Both the position numbers and the translations under genes were made by a program. Shown here piece by piece: positions 35,621 to 45,730 of a DNA stretch of 64,000 nucleotides. The DNA is taken from the NCBI GenBank assembly GCA_019054805.1, contig JAHQIY010000006.1, positions 1 to 64,000 on the forward strand, given 5' to 3'. Source of the stretch: Brachionus manjavacas (Eukaryota > Rotifera > Eurotatoria > Ploima > Brachionidae). The notes below the pieces were generated by a model. That model ran no database searches. It had not been told where the DNA came from and was given only the letters and a program-made list of their open reading frames with translations. Position 1 is the stretch's first letter. Every line of letters starts with the position of its first letter.

Positions 35621-36299
35621 ATTTTTCCAGATTGGTATTTTTAAATTTAAATTCTACTTAAATTTTTTAAATTTTAAAATTTGGTGACAATTAAAATTTT
35701 TTCTTAGTATATAGTGTAGTGAATATGGGAAACATTTGTACCCAGATAGATTAAATTGATTGGAGTTGATTCAAGAATTTTTTCTTCAATTGATGAAAAT
35801 TGATTAAAATTATCGATAATACCCCCCGTTCGTAAAATTATTTTAAATATGTTAAGTCAGTTTCCATGGTATGATGATGATCTTATTTGTTTGAAACATT
35901 CACGGGATATCTCCTACAAGAAATTTAAACTATCTGGTAATGAAGATGATAAATTAGTTTATGATTATTCTAAGAAGCAGTTCAAGCTTCTAAATGATGA
36001 GAAACTAATTCATTTTTCATGATAAACCTTGAATGACTTCAAAAATGCTAAAAAATTTTGGCAATTTTCCTCACCATTAATTTGCATGAAATCAGATAAA
36101 AACTCAAATACACCTTTAATCTATATTAAAAATGAAAATGAAGTTATCAATGATAAGTTAACATGTGTGAGACATTTAACAAATTCTTCACGTCGATAAG
36201 ATCTTCATCAGAATTGTGGAGTAAGCACCAGGTATCACACTCTTGAATCTCAACTTTTAGTATTTCAGTTTCGATAGATTCACGTTTTTTCGGAATATC

Positions 36300-37121
36300 A
36301 TTTTGATTGAATAAAAATGGTTTGGCATAAGAACTTTGAATAGGCACCGATAAAAACGCCACAATCTTTATCGTTTCAATATTGTTTTTGGTGCAAATGG
36401 TCATTTAGTATCATCCACGAATCTGAGTCAGCCAAAGAAGTAATATACTTTTTAAGAACTCGACGATTTTCAATAATCTCGTTATTGCTATTATAAATTG
36501 AATCATAATACTTGATTTTTTTTCATATGTATCAAATACAATTAAGATCCAATTATTTTTATGGGATAAAACTGGACAAAATTGCAGACGAAAGTTGGTT
36601 TTTGAATTTTTCTCAAAAGATTTCGATACCCCTCTTAGATTCCAATCTAAAATTTTATTGATGATAAAGAGAGTCAATATGAAAACATTTGACGTTCAAA
36701 TTAGAGTTAAACAGCATTTTCATGTAAAAATTAACAATTAAATCGTTGATTTTAGAACCAGATAATAAATCATAAAATCTAAATCTATTCACCTCATAAC
36801 CAAGCCTTTTAACAATGACAGTGAGACCATCATCATGATTTAAGATAGCTTCCTGGGATTTAGGGTCATTTTGAGAAAACCAAAGATTACTCTAAATCAA
36901 GCTTTGCTGAGTGCAATTTGGATTGGAGTCGGCTGTTGTTTTGCTTGCCGACTTGTTGGTGTTTATCGACTTTGCTTTACTCGACATGCAGTTAGATGTT
37001 CTGGTGAAATTTAAAAAAATTTTTTTTCCAGCAAGATATCTCTTTGAAGTTTAGTCTTATGACTATTAATGTAAACATGAGAGAAGTCATTTTCATTTCT
37101 TAGATTTTTCTTTACTAACAT
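36300..37121 (-). pseudogene. Ulp1-like (C48) cysteine protease, left-arm copy
   Basis: Mirror of 51357-52175, with the same two in-frame stops. It also has an extra base in a T run near 36520 that shifts the frame after VFDTYEK. The DCGVF codons lie at about 36350-36366. See the right-arm entry for domain detail. Confidence 0.6.
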
Positions 37122-37665
37122 AAGCCTTTAATGGATTTCTCATTTTACATTTACACAATACTGGTCGGTTACACTTGGAAATATTAAAAGATCCTATTCT
37201 TTTATGCTGTGCCCATTTAATCTTTTTGAGGTAAATACAAGAATTAAAAAAAATCCAGTTCAGCATCAGTCCTGATTTTATATTTTTATATGATTTTATA
37301 GTTTTAGATTCTAAAATAAATATATCTTCTTTGAAAATGTATTTTATTATTTTTAGTTCTAATCTGTTAAATTTGAATTTCTAAATGTTGTTTAATTTTT
37401 ATTAGATATTCAAAACGCCTTCAAAACGATTAACTATCAAATTTGTTTCCATGTTAAACTAATAAGCTTTTATTAAAAAAAACATGATAAGAAATTGTAT
37501 GTCATAAGTCTCAAATTTGTTTATTTCATTCTAACACATTATTGAGATAGCTTGGATTCGTTTAAATTTCTTTTTATATTTAGATTAATTTAGAAAAACT
37601 TTAATTTTTAGTTTAATTTTTTAATTTTTTTCTCATAAACGCCTACATTTTTTATTCTTTCCAAA
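37122..37665. other. Left-arm stretch without recognised gene
   Basis: AT-rich sequence with a less AT-biased patch at 37150-37230. No supported ORF. The mirror is at about 50815-51355. Confidence 0.3.
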
Positions 37666-37752
37666 CTGTTCGAAAAACTCTTATATTTCCTTTTAATCCA
37701 GGTAACTATCACTTTTTTTTACTCATTTTCAATATTTTTCCACATTGGTATT
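37666..37752 (-). repeat. Paralogous fragment of the unknown gene at 35144-35620
   Basis: This ~87-bp stretch (CTGTTCGAAAAACTCTTATA ... TTTTTCCACATTGGTATT) matches 35554-35640 with ~80% identity by eye. It includes the start codon region and the GNIGVFLTV-equivalent codons. It is a truncated paralog within the same arm. Its mirror is at about 50724-50812. Confidence 0.6.
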
Positions 37753-38190
37753 CACCTTCAATTTTGAATAAAATTCTTTAAAAATGATTTTAGAGAAAAA
37801 AATTATTAAATGGTACAATTAAGTTCAAACTTTACAGGCTGATCTAAAACCAAATTCTGCATTGTCGTCCTAAAGATCACTAATAAAATTCAGTGGAAAA
37901 AAAAAAGAAAATTAAAAAAATACGTGTTACAAAACAATTTAATTATGAATGTTTATTTTTAAAACGCCAAGCCTGGCGTAATTTTTTGAATAAATTAAAT
38001 TAAATTAAAAATTAAATTATTTTCTTGAATTACTTCTATGAATGTTAGAATAATTTGACCAATAAAAATAATTTTAGGATTTTAAACTTCGCTTCAAATC
38101 TGTCAATAGATCGAATAAGGTTATTGAATCAAGATGCAAAAAGAATTTTAAACATTTAAATGCTTATGATAAACGGAAAAAAATATTTCC

Positions 38191-38430
38191 CTAAAACATT
38201 GATCCGGCAGTATGGTTCAAAATTTTATTTAGCCTTGGATGTTGTAAAGAGTTAAGGCAAAGAAGAATAAAATAATACGTCTGTCGTAAAATACTTAAGA
38301 TGTTACTTAAGATGCAATATTTACTTGAAATTATTTTTGTATTTGAAACATCGCACTTTTTCAATTTTATTTCAACATTGGATACATTTTGTAATTTAAA
38401 AACAAAAAATTGAACCATATTTTTGATCAA
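38191..38430 (-). CDS. Short hypothetical ORF, left arm
   Basis: 79 codons starting MIKNMVQFFVFKLQNVSN, with LRQTYYFILLCLNSLQHP in the C-terminal half. No family recognised. A decayed paralog of its 5' part lies at 32700-32812, which suggests it belongs to a repeated sequence family. The mirror ORF is at 50048-50287. Confidence 0.3.
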   Translation of the reverse strand: MIKNMVQFFVFKLQNVSNVEIKLKKCDVSNTKIISSKYCILSNILSILRQTYYFILLCLNSLQHPRLNKILNHTAGSMF

Positions 38431-39485
38431 TTAATTAATTAAATGTTCAAAAAATATTTGAACAATAAAATTGGCAAGAGCAACATAAAATTTGAGATTT
38501 TTTTAATCGTATATATCCGATATCCAATATGCAATTTTTGCTTGCAGACAATTAATATCAATGATTGAAGATCCTAATCTTTAGCTTAGTTCTCCATTTG
38601 TTATTAATATATGAGCGAAAAAAAATTATTATTTGACGTACCCTATTTCCTAAATTCGAATGGCTTGCGCTTCGATTCATCGAGTAATTAATCAATGATT
38701 AAAAATAATTTTCTAAGTAAAATTTAAACTTTTTAATAGAGTACTTGAATGGTTTCGGGATTTGAGGGTTAGGGCTGCTATTTCTAGAAAGGACAATTTA
38801 TTTATCGAAAATCGATTTTGATTAAACTTGAACAGTCAAGATGAAACAAGCTCAGACACATAAAAAATGAAAAAGTGTTATTTTATAATAAAATTTTAAT
38901 TGAAATTGTTTATATTTTTAAAATAAATAAAATTGAAAATAAATTTTAATTTTTTCTTTTTTTAAAAAACAAATTAAATAAAAAAATACTTTTTTATTAC
39001 TAATGGGTCGGAGGGGTCGGACGGTTTGACTGAGAAAGTATCCATGATCAAACGACTGGAGTGGCAGACTGTGGATGACAAAACGAGTTAAATGTTAAAA
39101 TTTTTTTGCTTTTAGAAAAAAAAATGAAAAAATTTTAATGTAAAAAATTTGCCTTTATTTAAATATACGATAAAAGAGTATATAAATCGATTATTTAGAT
39201 TTAAATATTTCTCATCAAAAAGTTTACAAAATTTTATTTAAATTTTTTGAATCTTATTTAAAAATTATTAATTACCAATATGAAAATGATAGGTCCGACA
39301 TGCCCGATCACCTTGGCCGACAAGGTCGTTACGATTTTATTAGAACCTCGGTATACAAATTTAATTTAAGGGAAAATACACAAAAAAAAATAATAAATAA
39401 AAGATTTCACTTATATGTCAATATGGCTAAGAAAAAAGAAATTATATTTTATTAAACATTTGGACTTATAATTGGATCATAGTTT
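38431..39485. other. Left-arm stretch without recognised gene
   Basis: Contains two GC-richer patches: GGGTCGGAGGGGTCGGACGG near 39005 and CATGCCCGATCACCTTGGCC near 39300. A lone GAGGGTTAGGGCTG telomere-like stretch lies near 38765. No coding frame can be supported. The mirror is at about 48990-50045. Confidence 0.35.
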
Positions 39486-39665
39486 TCCTCCCGCTAATTT
39501 TAATTAAGATTCCGCTATTTTAATAAAAATACCGCTAATTTAATAAAAAATTCGCAAATTAAGTAAAAAGAAATCTAATTTATTAAAAACTCATCTAAAT
39601 AAATAGAACATCATCTAAAAAATAAAAACACTTCTAGTTTAATAAAAACTAAATTTTTAATTATA
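39486..39665. repeat. Short-period degenerate tandem repeat (~20 bp), left arm
   Basis: About nine successive units of the type CGCTAATTTAATAAAAATTC: CCGCTATTTTAATAAAAATA, CCGCTAATTTAATAAAAAAT, TCGCAAATTAAGTAAAAAG and increasingly degenerate ones rightwards. The mirror copy is at about 48815-48992. Confidence 0.7.
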
Positions 39666-39717
39666 AAATATTTAACGTAATAAAAAAATTAAAATTTATT
39701 TATTTTTTGAGTTGCAT

Positions 39718-39993
39718 CTAGAACAAAAAAGTATCTTCTTTTAGCCATTGGCATGATGCAAGTTGAGCACAATTTATTTTCTTCATTTTAAGTACCATTG
39801 TCTAGTTTTCTTTTTTACGCATTCACAGTGGCATTTGCAGAAAAAAATCTAGAAGCAGTTTGATTTACATCATCGACATAAAGTCACATAACGGTTGATA
39901 AATTTTTCCTTTTCCTCTTGGAACAACAACAATTTCTTCTCATCAGCGTCCAATATTGACAAGTCAGGGTTATTCAAGACTTGACATTCTTGG
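39718..39993 (-). pseudogene. Cys-rich protein fragment, left arm
   Basis: Mirror of 48485-48760, with the same Cys-rich text and the same two in-frame stops. Confidence 0.42.
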
Positions 39994-40253
39994 CTAAACT
40001 AATCTTGTTTTTTTTTTTAATTTTAATAGCTGTAAATATAAAAGTAAAAAAAAAATTTATATAAAAAAAAAAAAAATAAAATAAGTTAAAATAGAAGAAA
40101 ATTAAAATTAGAAATATTGATATAGAGAATAACAGGATACATATTTTTAAATGTCTGATTTTACAGGGAAAAAGGAAGAAATAGTAAGGTAGCAATTACA
40201 GAATGGAGTTGGGTATTCAATATATATCTTTAATTGCTAAATAATTTAATTAA

Positions 40254-40978
40254 TTATTGATTCCTCAAATAGATGAAATTGACGTTTTTGAATGAGATAA
40301 AGTCCGTTCCGTTCAACAAGTAAGCGTGATGATTGTATAAATTTTTTAAATCGTCTGTTTTCAATTTAGAATCAGTAGAATGATGGGTTAAATTTGAATT
40401 GAGAATATTATTTTGTGACAATCTTTCCACTAGCACGGTTTTTTTGACACTCTTAATTTTATTGATTGATCACATTCGACAGCTTTTTTTGAATATTGGG
40501 TTATTAAATTATTTTGCCGTATGTAAGCTGATCTGAATTTATTTGAATCTTAAATGCGATATTCAATTGGCAAATGTTTAGTGCATTCTTTGAATAAACT
40601 TGTTTTTTGATGCGAATTTTGTCTATTTTCGAACAAAGTGATATAATTACTTGGCCATTGTTTATATAAAAAAGGAAATTTTTATTATCTTAACAAACAA
40701 AATAAAAAATTCAAATTAATTGAATATTTTTTACCTATATGGGTTAGATTCAAGAACGTATCTTGTAGATGAAGGTTTTGTTTAATTCAATTGATAAAAA
40801 TGCTACAATGTAATTGTTTAATCATTTCCAGCATGACAAATGTTTTATAGTCTAGTCCACTAACTAAAAGCCTTTTTTTGTTTTTCTCTGTAAAATGACT
40901 AAATGAGTACTTTGATGTGGGAAGGTTTTCAAGCTTATCCTTAATGACTTGGCTTTCAGCGTATAACATTAAATACAT
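40254..40978 (-). pseudogene. Unknown multi-segment gene, left arm
   Basis: The minus strand from 40978 reads MYLMLYAESQVIKDKLEN ... EKNKKRLLVSGLDYKTFV ... LHCSIFIN, followed after a stop by IKQNLHLQDTFLNLTHI and a possible donor (GTAAAAAATATTC). Next comes coding-like YKQWPSNYITLFENRQNS ... KECTKHLPIEYR, and finally VERLSQNNILNSNLTHHS to the stop at 40254. Segments lie in different frames or behind stops, so it is treated as a decayed or mis-sequenced spliced gene. Family unknown. The mirror is at 47503-48224. Confidence 0.4.
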
Positions 40979-41187
40979 CCCATTATGCGCCTGGTGGAAA
41001 ACATCATGGTAGAAAGAAAGGTAGGTAGAGACTATATTTTTGTATATTTGTATTTTTTAAATTTTTCTTGATTTTAAAGTCATATGCCAATCATTTAGCA
41101 CATGATTTAGACCACATTTTCACACTATGACTAGAACATTTTTTTGCGCTAAATTCAATTCTTTGTTTAGAATAGATTGAATGATTT

Positions 41188-41432
41188 GGCTTAGCGTATA
41201 TCCACGTTATTGAGCGTAAAAATGTCAAAATTTAAAAAGGGACTGGTGTGTTGGTTTTAAATATGGCGAGCACTCTTCTTATCATTAATAAATTAAGCCC
41301 ACAAAATTTAAGCTATCTAGCTTGTTTACGTGAATTTTGGCCTGTTAACGGACGGACACAACAAATGTAAAACCTAGATTTTTTTTTACTATTTTTAGGA
41401 TAGTAAAATCTAGGCAACCCTAACCCTAACCC
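41188..41432 (-). repeat. Telomere-tract-linked hairpin module, left-arm copy
   Basis: Reverse complement of the module at 47047-47290. It starts with CCCTAACCCTAACCC at 41418-41432 and CTAGATTTTACTA/TAGTAAAATCTAG-type hairpin arms at about 41373-41414. Confidence 0.7.
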
Positions 41433-41546
41433 AAAAAATATTAAATTTGAAGATTTGTTTCATTTTTAATTTTTAAATCTTGGTGACAATTTAATATTTT
41501 TGTATTTAAATATAATTTAAAATTTAGCTTTTGCTATAAATTAAAA

Positions 41547-41780
41547 ATGAACAATCTGAGTCTAAATATCAATAATAAAAAAATTATAAACAAAAAAATG
41601 GAAAAGATTCCAAAAAACTTCATCAGACTATGGTTCACACAGCACTTGGAACGAGGATTGAACTGTGAAATAGCAAACTTTAATTCTCAATTTAAACCTC
41701 ATGAAGGTTCTCAAAAAAAAATATCAATAGTTGAAAGAAGATTCAAATGGCTGACAATCGAGCCCAATTCAATCGATTAA
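41547..41780 (+). CDS. Short hypothetical ORF, left arm
   Basis: 77 codons from MNNLSLNINNKKIINKK, containing KNFIRLWFTQHLERGLN and ERRFKWLTIEPNSID. An overlapping frame starts MADNRAQFNRLIEQV just before its stop and runs to about 41855. The text is protein-like but unrecognised. The mirror is at 46698-46931. Confidence 0.35.
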   Translation: MNNLSLNINNKKIINKKMEKIPKNFIRLWFTQHLERGLNCEIANFNSQFKPHEGSQKKISIVERRFKWLTIEPNSID

Positions 41781-41925
41781 TCGAGCAAGTAACTGCTTCA
41801 TTTCCTTTTTTAAATTTAAATACATCAAATCGAAAGTTTTATGGAAGGAATTTCTAGGAAGGAATTAATAAGCTTATATTTTCCTTTAATTTTCATTATT
41901 TAATTTAATTTTAATTAAATTAAAT

Positions 41926-42030
41926 TTTCAAATAATTTAATTAATTATTGATTCCTAAAATAAATGATTTAAAAAAATTGAGTTTTATTCAATTTTTTTT
42001 AAAGAAATTGACGTTTTTGAATGAGATGAT
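41926..42030. repeat. Partial duplicate of the 3' end of the gene at 40254
   Basis: ATTTAATTAATTATTGATTC followed by GAAATTGACGTTTTTGAATG matches 40239-40305 with an inserted AT-rich stretch. It is a second within-arm duplication. The mirror is at about 46445-46555. Confidence 0.55.
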
Positions 42031-42754
42031 GGCTTTTTATTAAAAAAACTAATGGAGACTTTTTAAAAAATAATTAAAAAATATATGAAATTTAAATGAT
42101 TTTTTTTAACATTTAACAACAAATCAATTAACGGGAATATGGAATTTAAAAAACATAATAAAAAATGAATCTACTTATTTAAAGTTTATTAAATTATCTG
42201 ATCAAAAAAATTAGGCCTTTTAAACTTTGTTTTTAAGTCATTAAGAAAATGAATTGTTTAGTAAATAAATTTTCCTTATGATATTAAATAAGTTCTATGA
42301 AAAAAGTTTCAATAATTTTTTTAATAAAAAAAAAAATAAATATTTTTATGCTTTGTTAGTTTTTTTTTTAACTAGCGAAAAATCTTCGTCAAATGGAATG
42401 TTTTTTTTATCATTTTTTCATTTTTATTCATTCTTTTTAATCATCACATATTTTTCTAATTTAATAAATTATAATTTTATTCTAAAAATTAAGCCAAAAT
42501 AACTCTTTTAACAGTCAAATTTACACAGATCGCTGTTCGAAGTTTCTTAATTGTTTTTTTCCAAATCTTTAGCATCTTTCAGGTTATCAGGGAATCGTTT
42601 ATGAAATGATGCACATATTTTTATTCATCAGACTATGGTTTTATAGTTTGATGATATTTGTGGCTAAATTAAAAGTAACTTTTCATTTGAAAAAAAAGTT
42701 ACCAAATACTAAACAAGTATTTTTCTTTCTTTTTCAGGTAGTATTAAATTCTGA
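42031..42754. other. Left-arm stretch without supported gene
   Basis: Very AT-rich. An open frame at 42278-42502 (MILNKFYEKSFNNFFNKKK) is Phe/Lys/Asn-dominated as expected from composition and is not trusted. The mirror is at about 45731-46455. Confidence 0.35.
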
Positions 42755-43075
42755 TATTTTTTAGCCCAGTTTAGAGCTAAGAACGTTGATTAAGGGAGCC
42801 TACCTATACTCCACCTATGCGAGCTAAAACCACATTCAGACCAATTCCAGTACTTCTCATTGGAGTGGAATACAACACAGACGTGAATATAATGCATGTA
42901 GATTGAGCAGCACTAATTGTGTTTTTGGCAAAAAAATATGCAACAATTGAAATCCATGGATATGATTCGAGGTAAATCGGAATAATGTAAATAACTTTTG
43001 ATGTCATGATAATGAATATGCAATTTTTCTTCCAAATTTGTCCGATACAAAATGACAGGTAACAACACTTAAAAA
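42755..43075 (-). pseudogene. SLC22/organic-cation-transporter-like fragment, left arm
   Basis: Mirror of 45410-45730. On this arm one frame (43265-42804) happens to be open through MTSKVIYIIPIYLES ... MRSTGIGLNVVLARIGGV because of a longer T run near 43105. Its N-terminal half is not transporter sequence. Confidence 0.6.
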
Positions 43076-43445
43076 TTTCAAATGTAAAAGAAAAATTTGA
43101 TGAATTTTTTTTTTTTTTAAGATAAAATTTAAACTTAAGCGAGAACGAAGTATTTTTTTTGAAAAAATTATTAATATTTATTTTGTCAAATATTGTTAAT
43201 AAAATACCCTTAAGTTTCAGATCAATATGCCTCTGGCTTTTGAATAAAAATAAATTTTTGAGCATTTTTTTTTTTACTTTTCTTTTATTTTGAAAATCAA
43301 AGTATGTATCCGGAAATGGCTCATCTTATAATATGAAATGCCACCATTCCAATTCATAATTAACAAAACCATTTTTCTTAATTAAATCTTTCAAAAAAAG
43401 TCTATTCTGATGGGTCATACTATTCAGTATACCAGATTTGATTGA

Positions 43446-43750
43446 GTGTTTGAAGCTTTGTCAAAAAGATCAAACGATAAGCCAATATCAAGTGTTATAA
43501 TCCAAAAAAAAATATTTCTCTTCCATCAGACAATGTACGATTTTTGCGGACAACTTTTTGCAAGCTTTTGCAAAGCTCAATGATTCTCAAATCAATAACC
43601 GTCTGTATGATATCCAAGACCTCTGAACGATCCCGATCAAAAACTACTCCAGAACAAAACCCAATAGAGTATCGATTTGCCGAAATGTCAGAATTGTTTA
43701 ACTTAAACACCGACAAATCGTACTTGATGATCTTGAATGGATCATTAAAA
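43446..43750 (+). pseudogene. Coiled-coil gene, truncated left-arm copy
   Basis: Left-arm mirror of the gene at 44587-45044. It reads ISLPSDNVRFLRTTFCK ... SKTTPEQNPIEYRFAEMSEL and is cut at 43750, where (CCCTAA)3 replaces the coiled-coil codons. Confidence 0.45.
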
Positions 43751-43772
43751 CCCTAACCCTAACCCTAACCCC
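43751..43772. repeat. Short telomeric tract at inner end of left arm
   Basis: (CCCTAA)3CCCC immediately after the last base shared with the right arm. It marks the inner rearrangement breakpoint. Confidence 0.9.
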
Positions 43773-43961
43773 TTCAAATATTATTTATTAATTATTAATA
43801 ATATTATCTTTTAATTATATCTTTTAATTATAATTAAAAGATAATAAATAAATTAAATAAAATTCAATAAAATAAATAAATAAATTCAGATAATTCAGAT
43901 AATAAATAAATAATTCAGATAATAAATAAATAAAATAAATTAAATTCTTTTAATTTTAATT
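43773..43961. repeat. A/T microsatellite-like sequence in spacer
   Basis: Reiterated AATAAATAAATAA and AATTCAGAT units with TTAATTATAATTAAAAGAT palindromic stretches. No gene. Confidence 0.7.
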
Positions 43962-44015
43962 ATTCTGGCAATATGTCGTTCACTTTCGGACAAATTGCCA
44001 GAATGTGAACGACAT
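43962..44015. other. Interleaved inverted repeats (A-B-A'-B')
   Basis: A = ATTCTGGCAAT (43962-43972) and B = ATGTCGTTCAC (43973-43983) are followed by a 10-base linker. Then come the exact reverse complement of A (43994-44004) and the exact reverse complement of B (44005-44015). As RNA the two 11-bp stems would cross, as in a pseudoknot; as DNA they form two overlapping inverted repeats. Confidence 0.85.
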
Positions 44016-44293
44016 TTATTACCATTTACAAAATTTAATTTAAATCAATTACTTGACATAGAAACAGAAGAAAATGTAAAAATAAGTAAAATGAAGCCAA
44101 TTCGTATATATAGTTTACAAATATACAAATACAAAGAAGTTGAAGAATAGATACAAGAATTGTTATTTATATTTTTTAAAATTAGGGCTTTAATAAAATT
44201 AAATTAAAAACAATAAGAAAAAAATTTAAATTTTTATTATCTTAAATTTATTGTATTTTTATTGAATAAAATTCTAAAATAATATAATGGGGA
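44016..44293. other. AT-rich spacer sequence, nothing recognised
   Basis: AT-rich, with no ORF or repeat that can be supported. Confidence 0.4.
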
Positions 44294-44545
44294 TAGGGTT
44301 AGGGTTAGGGTTTAGGGTTGCCTAGATTTTACTATGCTAGTAAAAAAATCTAGATATTACGTTTGTCGTGTCCATCCGTCCGTTGACAGGCCAAAATGGA
44401 CGAATGAAACAAGCTAAAGAGCTGAAAATTTGTGACCAAAATCTTTTAATGATAAGTAGAGTGCTGGCCAAATTTCAAACTGATACACCACTCCCTTTTC
44501 ATATATTGGCATATTTACGCTCAAAAACGTCAATTTACGTCCAAA
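44294..44545 (+). repeat. Telomere-tract-linked hairpin module, diverged spacer copy
   Basis: TAGGGTTAGGGTTAGGG followed by TTTAGGGTT, then GCCTAGATTTTACTATGC with TAGTAAAAAAATCTAG closing the hairpin. TGTCCATCCGTCCGTTGACA and ~180 bp homologous to 47047-47290 follow, including AATGATAAGTAGAGTGCTGGCC and TTTACGCTCAAAAACGTC. Divergence is roughly a fifth to a quarter by eye. The open frame at 44368-44601 lies across the module and is not trusted. Confidence 0.72.
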
Positions 44546-44586
44546 CAAATGGGTTAGCTTCCTATTTGAACCCAACTATTACAAAT

Positions 44587-45044
44587 TTATGTTGTTTTTG
44601 AGGTCAACTTAGCTTCTATTACATCTTTCTTTAATTTTTCGATATCATGTAATTTATCAGCATCAATATTTTCAAGTTTTTCCAATCTTTTCGTGAGATT
44701 CTCAACTTTAGCAGTCAGTTCTTGAATAGTTGATCTTTTGATTTTAATGATCCATTCAAGATCATCAAGTACGATTTGTCGGTGTTTAAGTTAAACAATT
44801 CTGACATTTCGGCAAATCGATACTCTATTGGGTTTTGTTCTGGAGTAGTTTTTGATCGGGATCGTTCAGAGGTCTTGGATATCATACAGACGGTTATTGA
44901 TTTGAGAATCATTGAGCTTTGCAAAAGCTTGCAAAAAGTTGTCCGCAAAAATCGTACATTGTCTGATGGAAGAGAAATATTTTTTTGGATTATAACACTT
45001 TGATATTGGCTTATCGTTTGATCTTTTGACAAAGCTTCAAACAC
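44587..45044 (-). pseudogene. Coiled-coil gene spanning the right-arm/spacer boundary
   Basis: The minus strand opens MFEALSKDQTISQYQSVI and continues through SERSRSKTTPEQNPIEYR and MSELFNLNTDKSYL. In another frame from 44790, LDDLEWIIKIKRSTIQEL and then TAKVENLTKRLEKLENIDAD run to KKDVIEAKLTSKTT at 44587. Heptad-spaced Leu/Ile/Val indicate a coiled coil. The frame break lies near GTTTAACTTAAACACC. The arm boundary at 44742 passes through the coiled-coil start, so only this copy has the 3' end. The start and family are uncertain. Confidence 0.48.
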
Positions 45045-45409
45045 TCAATCAAATCTGGTATACTGAATAGTATGACCCATCAGAATAGACTTTTTTTGAA
45101 AGATTTAATTAAGAAAATGGTTTTGTTAATTATGAATTGGAATGGTGGCATTTCATATTATAAGATGAGCCATTTCCGGATACATACTTTGATTTTCAAA
45201 ATAAAAGAAAAGTAAAAAAAAAAATGCTCAAAAATTTATTTTTATTCAAAAGCCAGAGGCATATTGATCTGAAACTTAAGGGTATTTTATTAACAATATT
45301 TGACAAAATAAATATTAATAATTTTTTCAAAAAAAATACTTCGTTCTCGCTTAAGTTTAAATTTTATCTTAAAAAAAAAATTCATCAAATTTTTCTTTTA
45401 CATTTGAAA

Positions 45410-45730
45410 TTTTTAAGTGTTGTTACCTGTCATTTTGTATCGGACAAATTTGGAAGAAAAATTGCATATTCATTATCATGACATCAAAAGTTATTTACAT
45501 TATTCCGATTTACCTCGAATCATATCCATGGATTTCAATTGTTGCATATTTTTTTGCCAAAAACACAATTAGTGCTGCTCAATCTACATGCATTATATTC
45601 ACGTCTGTGTTGTATTCCACTCCAATGAGAAGTACTGGAATTGGTCTGAATGTGGTTTTAGCTCGCATAGGTGGAGTATAGGTAGGCTCCCTTAATCAAC
45701 GTTCTTAGCTCTAAACTGGGCTAAAAAATA
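45410..45730 (+). pseudogene. SLC22/organic-cation-transporter-like fragment, right arm
   Basis: FLSVVTCHFVSDKFGRKIAY carries the DKFGRK loop typical of major-facilitator sugar/organic-cation carriers. In another frame, KVIYIIPIYLESYPWISIV and then ISAAQSTCIIFTSVLYSTPM lead into RSTGIGLNVVLARIGGV. The latter matches the SLC22 signature around transmembrane segments 10-11 (P..RSTGxG...AR.GG). After one more frame change comes APLINVLSSKLG. Only a C-terminal part is present, against ~550 residues for the family. It is a truncated, frame-broken fragment. Confidence 0.65.

Larger units (their letters stand above)
32598..43750 (+). repeat. Giant inverted repeat, left arm (~11.15 kb)
   Basis: This arm is the reverse complement of 44742-55869 at near-complete identity. 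Paired positions add up to 88467 at the outer end and 88492 at the inner end, so the arms differ by only ~25 bp, mostly in homopolymers. Homology starts at the last telomeric unit (AACCCGTATATAAAAC) and ends at ATGGATCATTAAAA, where (CCCTAA)3 begins. Confidence 0.95.

Noticed and set aside
39974..40195. Possible membrane protein MLPYYFFLFPCKIRHLKI (mirror at 48283-48504)
   Set aside because: Long Phe/Ile/Leu runs come from poly-T and poly-A tracts whose lengths are unreliable. No family feature was seen.
42278..42502. ORF MILNKFYEKSFNNFF
   Set aside because: Composition is that of random AT-rich DNA, and the mirror copy in the other arm is not open because of run-length differences.
44368..44601. 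ORF MSIRPLTGQNGRMKQ in the spacer
   Set aside because: It lies across the telomere-linked module. The homologous copies at 41188 and 47047 do not keep the frame.
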